Assembly (NCBI GenBank): GCA_009697495.1
Contig: SHUN01000245.1
Span: forward strand, 1 to 5,620
Length of the DNA: 5,620 bases
Direction: 5' to 3'
From: Bryobacterales bacterium
Lineage (GTDB): Bacteria; Acidobacteriota; Terriglobia; Bryobacterales; Bryobacteraceae
Position numbers and translations under genes: made by a program. Positions 1 through 4,584 of this stretch are shown in pieces. Under the pieces are notes generated by a model, which saw nothing but the letters and a program-made list of their open reading frames with translations, had not been told where the DNA came from and made no database searches. How positions within the stretch are numbered: the first letter of the stretch is position 1; each line of letters begins with the position of its first letter.

Positions 1-123
1 GCCGGGAACACTGGCGCCGCTGGTATCGCGGACCTCACCGGTTATTTCACCAAAGGTTTGGCCGAACCCGGGCAAACCGATTAGCAGGCACAAAAGCGCC
101 AGCGCAACGAACTTGGTTTTCAT
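1..123 (-). CDS. Exported carboxypeptidase-regulatory-like / TonB-receptor-type protein, N-terminal fragment
   Basis: Only the first 41 codons are in the window; the gene continues past position 1. The start is ATG at 121-123, preceded by a GGGGAG Shine-Dalgarno-like sequence (134-139) ten bases upstream. Residues 1-22 are a typical Sec signal peptide: MKTK, then a hydrophobic stretch VALALLCLLIGLPGF, with likely cleavage near GFG-Q. No convincing lipobox surrounds Cys12. The mature start FGEITGEVRDTSGASVPG matches the first strands of a carboxypeptidase-regulatory-like beta-sandwich (G-x-I-x-G-x-V-x-D-x-S-G-A-x-V-P-G). In Acidobacteriota this start is very common in large Oar-like TonB-dependent outer-membrane receptors. 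The receptor assignment is inferred from that N-terminus, because the plug and barrel lie outside the window. Another exported protein carrying this domain remains possible. The gene is separated from the upstream cassette by a non-coding spacer and probably has its own promoter. Confidence 0.7.
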   Translation of the reverse strand, partial: MKTKFVALALLCLLIGLPGFGQTFGEITGEVRDTSGASVPG

Positions 124-179
124 GTAATTGAGACTCCCCGGAAATATTTTCCCGATACGTTACGGTACAAAACAGGGAA

Positions 180-203
180 GGGGGTTTGCAAGTTTAGAAG
201 TCT
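180..203 (-). other. Possible fossil of a third HNH C-terminus
   Basis: Read on the minus strand, the codons give RLLNLQTP. The intact HNH protein has RLLKLNTP near its C-terminus (residues 113-120) and the dead copy has RLLKLN (399-416). Six of eight residues match, and the site lies where debris of another decayed cassette could be expected. The match is short and could be chance. Confidence 0.2.
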
Positions 204-305
204 TAATGCCGGCAACCGCGCCGAACCCTGCACGGCTGGCGCGATTGTCGGCAGCTGCTCCGCGACGACTGTGGGGTTACCACCGCGGGCGGACTGGCTT
301 GGCGG

Positions 306-334
306 ATTATGTCGCAAGTTTTGGGCGGAGGCAA
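306..334 (-). promoter_or_regulatory. Candidate sigma70-type promoter for the receptor-like gene
   Basis: On the minus strand TTGCCT (329-334, four of six to TTGACA) is followed after exactly 17 bases by CATAAT (306-311, five of six to TATAAT). Transcription would start near 299, giving a leader of about 175 nt before the ATG at 123. This is the best pair I see in the spacer, but such matches arise often by chance. Confidence 0.3.
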
Positions 335-349
335 GGGCCTCTTTATCCG

Positions 350-382
350 ATTTTTGGGAAACCTGCGTATAGGAAGAAGGGC
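350..382 (-). repeat. Third peptidase-tail-like motif after the dead HNH copy
   Basis: The plus-strand 12-mer gggaaacctgcg (356-367) is identical to 995-1006, which lies in the clearer peptidase-tail relic. The flanks are also similar (a T-rich start, then a GGAAGAAGG-like stretch). It sits directly after the HNH-tail remains, as the relic at 999-1022 sits just after the intact HNH gene. It therefore looks like the junction sequence of a tandem array. The match is short, so homology is probable but not certain. Confidence 0.4.
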
Positions 383-390
383 CGGCGCGG

Positions 391-682
391 GAGGCGAAAT
401 TTAGCTTGAGTAAGCGAGCCCCAAGTTTCGCCGATGGCAGTGCGCGGCACGATTTCGCCATTTACCAGACGGAAGTGTTCCTCCCAACCGCCTCGGCGCG
501 GGTGGAACAGCGGAGTCAAAGAGCCATTCTCGCTACTGTAGCCGAGGATATCCGTCCCTTTCCAAGAATTTCAGATGGCGCATGCGTGGGCGAGGTTAGT
601 GATGGAGGAGGCGAGATTCGCATCGATGGCGGGCCCGGCCCGCGACCGCAATCCGGTTGGCCCGCGAGACAGACTCGCCCAC
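391..682 (-). pseudogene. Decayed HNH endonuclease, second copy
   Basis: This is a broken paralogue of the HNH gene at 1055-1471. It begins with GTG (680-682) directly after the TAG of the small gene upstream. The first codons read RIAVAGRARHRCES, matching RIAVAARARFRCEY of the intact protein, but the second Cys of the CxxC pair is Arg. A net deletion of about 71 nt then removes the segment carrying the catalytic D-H and shifts the frame. Homology resumes at 597 with NLAHAC, where the codon matching Cys61 is TGA (571-573). It continues as KGTDILGY, then PLFHPR, WEEHF and NGEIVPRTAIGE. A one-base insertion follows, because RLLKLN (399-416) is in another frame. A nuclease cannot be made from this. 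It belongs to the duplicated cassette and lies directly downstream of a still-open small gene. Confidence 0.88.
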
Positions 683-928
683 CTATGATCGAGCCTTTAG
701 GCGCAATTGGGCACGCGCTTTCGCCCTAATCATGAGATGCTCCAGGCGAAGATATTCTTCCATTTCCTCGATTTCGGCTGGGGTGATGACTTCGGACTTC
801 TTGCGCGCGATCAAGTCGCTGAAACGAGCCTGGGCTTCCGGGGAGGGACGGAAGTTGGCGATTTCTTCTGGCGAGGCTTTGGTGGTCAGGAAATCGAGAA
901 CCTGATCATAGACGTGCGCCGGAGTCAT
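683..928 (-). CDS. Small charged helical protein paired with HNH nuclease, copy 2
   Basis: This 81-aa protein has no function I can name. It aligns without gaps to the 79-aa protein at 1475-1714, with about 44 of 79 positions identical by hand count. Shared blocks are ANFR (24-27), QAR (33-35), RKK (42-44), EMEEYL (55-60), and EH followed by MI, then KARA (70-73). The pattern suggests several short amphipathic helices with an acidic middle and a basic C-terminus. There is no signal peptide or membrane segment. I chose ATG at 926-928 because it aligns with the start of copy 1 and the conserved leader ends there. An in-frame TTG at 941-943 would add five residues. The frame is free of lesions although the HNH gene directly downstream is destroyed. 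Similar short proteins next to HNH nucleases are, from memory, widespread in bacteria, but I know of no demonstrated role. Confidence 0.75.
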   Translation of the reverse strand: MTPAHVYDQVLDFLTTKASPEEIANFRPSPEAQARFSDLIARKKSEVITPAEIEEMEEYLRLEHLMIRAKARAQLRLKARS

Positions 929-958
929 GTTACCGATTAGCAATGATAACGCCGTTTC
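929..958 (-). repeat. Conserved 30-nt leader, copy 2
   Basis: The 30 bases just before the ATG match the leader of copy 1 (1715-1744) at 26 of 30 positions, and three of the four differences are transitions. Both contain GAAACGG, then ATTGCTAAT, then GGTAAC directly before the ATG. GG at 5-6 nt upstream may serve as a weak ribosome-binding site. TATCAT in the middle is a poor -10-like hexamer. Confidence 0.6.
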
Positions 959-998
959 TATTTAGGCGCGACCCTAAGGCTGACAAGTCGTTTGGGGA

Positions 999-1022
999 AA
1001 CCTGCGATACGAGGAAGGCGAG
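999..1022 (-). pseudogene. Relic of the prolyl oligopeptidase 3' end
   Basis: Eight consecutive minus-strand codons read LAFLVSQV, identical to the end of the intact peptidase (LAFLVSQV at 1778-1801, followed there by FPAAK and stop). Here the reading continues SPNDLS with no stop at the equivalent place. The similarity fades quickly upstream. The relic sits just before the leader and small gene of unit 2, as the real peptidase end precedes unit 1. This marks the duplication boundary inside the peptidase gene. Confidence 0.7.
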
Positions 1023-1054
1023 AATTGCGGGGGGCAGGCGATTGGACTCGCCAG

Positions 1055-1471
1055 CTAAGTTCGAGGGTACCGGCCGCATGAGGCGAGCGACTCGCGTTCG
1101 GCGATCCGCTGGGGGGTGTTTAGTTTTAAGAGCCGCACCGTGGCCTCGCCGATGGCGGTAAGCGGTACAATCTCGCCGAACTGAAGGCCGAAGTGTTCAT
1201 CCCAACTGTCCATCCGGGGGTTGAAGAGCGGGATCAACATCCGGCCCGACGCATCGTATGCGGCAACGTCGCTGCCCTTCATCCAGTTGCAGAGATTGCA
1301 AGAATACGCCAAATTGTGCAGCGCGGTTTCGCCGTCGTGTTTTTCGCTTATGATGTGATCGACATGATGCGATTGGATCGCGTCGTCTTCATGCTGCAGG
1401 CAGTATTCGCAGCGGAACCGGGCGCGCGCCGCGACCGCGATCCGCATGGCTGGCTTCACTGAACGAGCCAC
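1055..1471 (-). CDS. HNH endonuclease, intact copy
   Basis: This 138-aa protein is a compact HNH (beta-beta-alpha-metal) nuclease that would cut DNA using a divalent metal. A structural zinc site is visible as CEYC (Cys21, Cys24) and C-x-x-C (Cys58, Cys61 in SCNLCN). The catalytic core is VDHI (Asp38, His39), Asn53 in LHNLAYSC, and Asn62 at the end. After the core come MKGSD, PLFNPR, WDEHF, GEIVPLTAIGEATVRLLKLN, the usual C-terminal blocks of this short HNH group. The start is GTG (1469-1471), two codons after the TAG of the small gene and in the same frame. I see no clear Shine-Dalgarno, so reinitiation or coupling with the small gene is likely. The length is normal and the gene appears intact. 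The target and role (defence, mobile-element function or toxin) cannot be told from this sequence. Confidence 0.9.
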   Translation of the reverse strand: MARSVKPAMRIAVAARARFRCEYCLQHEDDAIQSHHVDHIISEKHDGETALHNLAYSCNLCNWMKGSDVAAYDASGRMLIPLFNPRMDSWDEHFGLQFGEIVPLTAIGEATVRLLKLNTPQRIAERESLASCGRYPRT

Positions 1472-1474
1472 TCG

Positions 1475-1714
1475 CTACGCTTGAAGGCGTTGCCGAGCGC
1501 GAGCCTTCGTCATGATCATGACGTGCTCGATTGTAAGGTATTCTTCCATCTCCGCAATCTCCTCGCGGGTGACGGCACCGACTTTTTTACGCTTGATGAG
1601 TTCGCCGACGCGAGCTTGCGTTTCCGGGGACGAACGAAAGTTGGCGAGCCGCTCCGTTGTAGCGCCGCAAGTGAGAACGTCAATGAGTTCGTCGTAGGCC
1701 CGGGTGACAGTCAT
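1475..1714 (-). CDS. Small charged helical protein paired with HNH nuclease, copy 1
   Basis: This is a 79-aa protein of unknown function directly upstream of the intact HNH nuclease. It begins MTVTRAYDELID and contains ANFRSSPETQAR (24-35), ELIKRKK (38-44), EEIAEMEEYL (51-60), IEH and MI, then KARARQRL (70-77). It looks helical and cytoplasmic: the middle is acidic and the end is strongly basic, which would suit binding of nucleic acid or of an acidic partner. I chose ATG at 1712-1714, with AATAGG six bases upstream, because it aligns with copy 2. An in-frame GTG at 1736-1738 would add MLLLLIGN. The TAG stop is one codon from the HNH GTG and in the same frame. It starts 45 nt after the peptidase stop, so it may be read from the upstream operon. 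A regulator or inhibitor of the nuclease is an inference from pairing only. Confidence 0.85.
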   Translation of the reverse strand: MTVTRAYDELIDVLTCGATTERLANFRSSPETQARVGELIKRKKVGAVTREEIAEMEEYLTIEHVMIMTKARARQRLQA

Positions 1715-1744
1715 GTTACCTATTAGCAATAATAGCACCGTTTC
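1715..1744 (-). repeat. Conserved 30-nt leader, copy 1
   Basis: This leader is 26 of 30 identical to the one before the second small gene (929-958). It lies wholly between the peptidase stop (1760-1762) and the small-gene ATG. TATTAT preceded by TGC gives a possible extended -10 element, but no good -35 lies at the right distance. AGG five bases before the ATG is the probable ribosome-binding site. Confidence 0.6.
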
Positions 1745-1759
1745 TCGTAAGGCGGGACT

Positions 1760-3799
1760 CTATTTTGCGGCCGGGAAGACCTGCGAGACCAGGAATGCCA
1801 GCATATCCGCTGCATTTTCGATTTGCTTCGCGATGGGGAGGCCGGCGGAGTGTCCGCCCTCGGTGTCGTAGTGAAGGAGTATGGGCTTGCCGGAGCTATT
1901 GGCGCTTTGGACCAGCGCGGTCATTTTACGGGCGTGGAGCGGGTCAACGCGCGTGTCCGAATCGCCGGTAATAAACATCGTGGCGGGGTATTTTGTCCCG
2001 GCCTTGACGTTGTGATAGGGCGAGTACTTGTGGATAAACGCGAACTGCTTGGGGTCTTCGGCGGAGCCATACTCGGGGGTCCAATAGCGGGCGACTTTGA
2101 ACATGTGAAAGCGAACCATATCGAGCAGCGGGACGGCGCAGACAACGGCGCCGTAGAGTTCCGGACGCTGCGTCATGGCTGCGCCGACAAGCAGGCCGCC
2201 GTTGGATCCGCCGTAGATGGCGAGGCGTTCGGGACGGGTGTATTTATTGGCGATGAGCCATTCGGCTGCGCCGATGTAGTCGTCGAAGACGTTTTGCTTT
2301 TTATCTAACATGCCGGCTTTGTGCCAGTCTTCGCCGAACTCGCTGCCGCCGCGAAGGTTGACGATGACGACGGCGCCGCCGTGTTCAATCCACCAGTTAT
2401 AAGCCGCACTGAAAGACGGCGTGAGGCTCACCTTAAATCCGCCGTAGCCATAGAGGAGCGTGGGCATTTCGCCGTCGAGTTTGCGGTCCGCGCGGTGAGC
2501 GACGAACAACGGGATCCTGGTGCCGTCCTTCGATAGGAACCACTTTTGGGTGACGCTGACGGCCATCTTTTCGACGGGTACTTTCTGGCGGTAGAATTCG
2601 CGATTTGTGCCTTTGGAAATGGAATGAAGGAAAGTGGCGGGTGGTTCAGTGAAGGACCTAAACGTAGTGAATGCGACATCTTCCTCCCAGGCGCCGATCA
2701 GGTTGGACCCGGTGCCGATGCCGGGGAACTTCACTTCCCGGACGAGCTTGCCGGCGGGGGTATACAGGCGCGTTTTCGGGAGAACATTTTCGAGCGTGTT
2801 GACGGAAATATGACCACCGGTGAGGGCCATGAACTCGATGTTCCATTGGGATTGCGGGATGATCTCTTTCCAGCCGGCGCGATCCGGCTTGTTGAGATCG
2901 ACGGCGATAATGCGATGGCGCGGGGCATTCCAATTTGTGTGCAGGTACAGGGTATCGCCGCCGATGGCGCCGCGGAAAGTGGCTTTGGTTTCGGTGTTAA
3001 TCGGGATGAGTTTGCGGTCGGCGAGACGAAGGACATGGATGACGTCCATTTCGCTGGCGGAGCCTTTGGCGGCGGTGAGAAGGGCGTATCGGCCGTTGGA
3101 AGAAGTGTCGGCAAACAGGAGATGGCTGGGGCCGAGATTTTCGCCAAAGATGACTTTCGGCTGCTGCCCGAACGTTTGCTCATACAGGCGCGGGCCGTCT
3201 TTGGTGGCGAGACAAAATAGTACGCCTTTGGCACCGGGCAGCAAGTTGACGCTGAGGTAACGGGCGCGGGGGAGCACATCGCCGAACTCCTGATTGGTTT
3301 CGACGTTCAGGAAATGGGTTTCGAGTTCGTCTTCACCGCCTTTGCGGATGCCGTAAGCGAGGAGTTTGCCGTCGGGGCTTTGGTCCTGGACGGTGACGGA
3401 TTTAGAGCCGCCCCATTTGTTGGGATCGATGAGGATTTCGTCCTTCCCGCCGGGGCCGCGGCGGACAAGGAGGACGGCCTGGTCCTGCTCCGGGGCGCGC
3501 TTCATGAAGAAGAAGAAGCCGCCGGCGTGGGAAACGTCCTGGGACTCGACGCGCATGAGTTCGGTGAGGCGTTTGACGATGGCGGGGCGCTGGGGAACGG
3601 CGTTGACGAAGGCCGCGGTGTGGTCCATTTGCGCTTTGAGCCAGGCGCGGGTTTCGGGGCTGTTCTGGTCTTCGAGCCAGCGGTAGGGGTCGGGGACGGA
3701 GACGCCGTGGAGAATGTCGACGGTTTTGGCTTTGCGAGTCTCGGGGGGCGGGGCGGGGAAAAGGGTCATGGCGGATAGGGCGGCGATAAGGGTTCTCAT
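1760..3799 (-). CDS. Secreted prolyl oligopeptidase (family S9A)
   Basis: This 679-aa serine peptidase would cleave short peptides after proline. Residues 1-15 (MRTLIAALSAMTLFP) look like a signal peptide, so it probably acts in the periplasm or outside the cell. The N-terminal DPYRWLED segment (near residues 37-44) is typical of S9A, and the middle should form the beta-propeller that restricts substrate size. The C-terminal alpha/beta-hydrolase domain shows YGYGGF (450-455, the second Tyr the likely oxyanion residue), catalytic Ser532 in GGSNGGLL, Asp615 with substrate-binding Arg617 in GDSDTRVDP, and His650 in GGHSAG. Length and spacing are normal. The frame is open 52 codons further upstream, but that part overlaps the deacetylase gene and has no family similarity. 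The ATG at 3797-3799 overlaps the deacetylase TGA (ATGA), which settles the start. The 3' end of the gene was captured in the downstream tandem duplication. Confidence 0.95.
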   Translation of the reverse strand: MRTLIAALSAMTLFPAPPPETRKAKTVDILHGVSVPDPYRWLEDQNSPETRAWLKAQMDHTAAFVNAVPQRPAIVKRLTELMRVESQDVSHAGGFFFFMKRAPEQDQAVLLVRRGPGGKDEILIDPNKWGGSKSVTVQDQSPDGKLLAYGIRKGGEDELETHFLNVETNQEFGDVLPRARYLSVNLLPGAKGVLFCLATKDGPRLYEQTFGQQPKVIFGENLGPSHLLFADTSSNGRYALLTAAKGSASEMDVIHVLRLADRKLIPINTETKATFRGAIGGDTLYLHTNWNAPRHRIIAVDLNKPDRAGWKEIIPQSQWNIEFMALTGGHISVNTLENVLPKTRLYTPAGKLVREVKFPGIGTGSNLIGAWEEDVAFTTFRSFTEPPATFLHSISKGTNREFYRQKVPVEKMAVSVTQKWFLSKDGTRIPLFVAHRADRKLDGEMPTLLYGYGGFKVSLTPSFSAAYNWWIEHGGAVVIVNLRGGSEFGEDWHKAGMLDKKQNVFDDYIGAAEWLIANKYTRPERLAIYGGSNGGLLVGAAMTQRPELYGAVVCAVPLLDMVRFHMFKVARYWTPEYGSAEDPKQFAFIHKYSPYHNVKAGTKYPATMFITGDSDTRVDPLHARKMTALVQSANSSGKPILLHYDTEGGHSAGLPIAKQIENAADMLAFLVSQVFPAAK

Positions 3800-4584
3800 A
3801 GATCTCGATACCTGGTAAGGGAGATTTGGTTGCTTTCGAGGGCGGCCCTGGTCTGGGGCGCGGTGAGGGTTTGGAGTTCGGCGGCGCGGCTTTGTTTCAG
3901 GCGCGTCGGGGCATTCAGCAGTTCGGCGGTGCAGCGGCCAGGGTGGGTCATCCATTCGGTGACGCCATCGGGGAGTTTAGCAAAAAGGGACTGGACGTCG
4001 GCGATGTTGTATCGGCCGGTGAGGGCGAAACCGGCGAAGTGGTCCGTCGTGCGGAGGGGGCCGGGATCCATTTTGCGCGCAAGACGGCGGACAAAGTGGT
4101 TGACAAGTTTCGTTTTGAGCGGGGCGCGGAAGGTTAGGTCCAGGTCGGCGGGACGGCGGAGAAAGGGGATTTGAAATTCTTCGGCGACGATACAGAGGGC
4201 GCGGCAAACGGGCGGGAGAAGGTGGGTGTGTTTGTGGGTGTCGGCGTGGGAGGGCGAAATGCCGGCGGCCTTGATTTTGTTGGCTTGGGCGGCGAGTTCG
4301 CCGTAGAGATCCAGTTGGCCGGCGTAGACGGCGCGGACGAGGGAGAGGGGATCGGCTGGAAGCGGTTTTTGGGTGAGGAGGGAATGGCCGCCGATGAGAA
4401 CGAAATGCACGCCAACGTCGAGAGAGGGGTTGGCGTGGGCGAGTTGGACAGCGTCATCGAAGGCATCGCCATTGGCCATGAGAGTGGCGGCGGTGAGGAT
4501 CCCGCCGGTGTGAGCGTCGATAATGCCGGCGTTCACGTCGCGGGTGAATCCGAAGTCATCGGCGTTGACAATCAGGCGTTTCAA
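3796..4584 (-). CDS. YdjC/ChbG/HpnK-family carbohydrate deacetylase
   Basis: This 262-aa protein belongs to the YdjC superfamily, metal-dependent (beta/alpha)-barrel enzymes. The family includes E. coli ChbG, which removes an acetyl group from chitooligosaccharides, and HpnK of hopanoid gene clusters. The N-terminus MKRLIVNADDFG gives the metal Asp10. His60 in VGVHFVL is the second ligand, and the SHADTHKHTH cluster (112-121) supplies the third, probably His117. ILTAATLMANG and the C-terminal TEWMTHPG block are also family hallmarks. Length is normal. The start is TTG at 4582-4584, overlapping the stop of the MCE gene (TTGA), and no ATG fits the conserved N-terminus. Coupled translation with the MCE gene before and the peptidase after is likely. 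The true substrate is unknown. The MCE neighbour slightly favours an envelope or lipid-linked sugar, but that is inference. Confidence 0.92.
   Translation of the reverse strand: MKRLIVNADDFGFTRDVNAGIIDAHTGGILTAATLMANGDAFDDAVQLAHANPSLDVGVHFVLIGGHSLLTQKPLPADPLSLVRAVYAGQLDLYGELAAQANKIKAAGISPSHADTHKHTHLLPPVCRALCIVAEEFQIPFLRRPADLDLTFRAPLKTKLVNHFVRRLARKMDPGPLRTTDHFAGFALTGRYNIADVQSLFAKLPDGVTEWMTHPGRCTAELLNAPTRLKQSRAAELQTLTAPQTRAALESNQISLTRYRDL

Larger units (their letters stand above)
124..390. other. Non-coding spacer with duplication debris
   Basis: No reading frame here looks like a real gene. The frame that stays open on the minus strand (461 down to 120) is the frameshifted tail of the dead HNH copy running on into unconstrained sequence. 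The spacer contains a motif resembling the peptidase-gene tail (350-382), a faint HNH C-terminal motif (180-203), a possible promoter (306-334), and the Shine-Dalgarno of the downstream receptor-like gene. A small hairpin with 5-bp stems (328-332 and 337-341) lacks a following T-run on the minus strand, so I do not call a terminator. Confidence 0.6.
391..1022 (-). repeat. Tandem duplication unit 2 (degenerate copy)
   Basis: In the direction of transcription this unit holds a relic of the peptidase 3' end (999-1022), a conserved leader (929-958), the second small gene (683-928) and the dead HNH gene (391-682). The order matches unit 1 at 1055-1801. The distance from the last shared peptidase codon to the small-gene ATG is also similar: about 71 nt here and 64 nt in unit 1. 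Shared order, shared spacing and a shared non-coding leader support an ancient tandem duplication, not independent insertion of two cassettes. Confidence 0.75.
1055..1801 (-). repeat. Tandem duplication unit 1 (intact copy)
   Basis: This unit runs from the last codons of the prolyl oligopeptidase through a 45-nt gap and the leader, then the small gene (1475-1714) and the HNH gene (1055-1471). It is matched part by part by the degenerate unit at 391-1022. The gap after the peptidase stop also matches: GTC-n-CGCCT, then AGAAACGG, in both units. No terminal inverted repeats, transposase or integrase are visible at either unit edge. Confidence 0.75.

Noticed and set aside
328..341. Small hairpin (gaggc and gcctc) as a terminator for the cassette
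   Set aside because: The stem is only 5 bp and no T-run follows on the minus strand, the only strand with genes.
120..461. Minus-strand open frame of 113 codons
   Set aside because: Its first part (ARLLKLN) is the frameshifted tail of the dead HNH copy and the rest runs through the spacer. It overlaps the start of the receptor-like gene and has no protein-like features of its own.
406..729. Plus-strand open frame of 107 codons over the dead HNH region
   Set aside because: It is opposite to readable HNH homology on the minus strand and has no motif.
1823..2308. Plus-strand open frame of 161 codons
   Set aside because: It is antisense to the catalytic domain of the peptidase, whose minus-strand motifs are unmistakable.
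2546..3220. Plus-strand open frame of 224 codons
   Set aside because: It is antisense to the peptidase and owes its length to codon bias of that gene. Its composition is Gly-, Asp- and Glu-rich with no recognisable motif.
3314..3778. Plus-strand open frame of 154 codons
   Set aside because: It is antisense to the peptidase N-terminal part, with a low-complexity Gly/Val/Glu composition typical of a shadow frame.
3800..3955. 52-codon N-terminal extension of the peptidase frame
   Set aside because: It overlaps the deacetylase gene, is rich in Pro and Arg as out-of-frame GC-rich DNA tends to be, and precedes a good signal peptide whose ATG overlaps the upstream stop.
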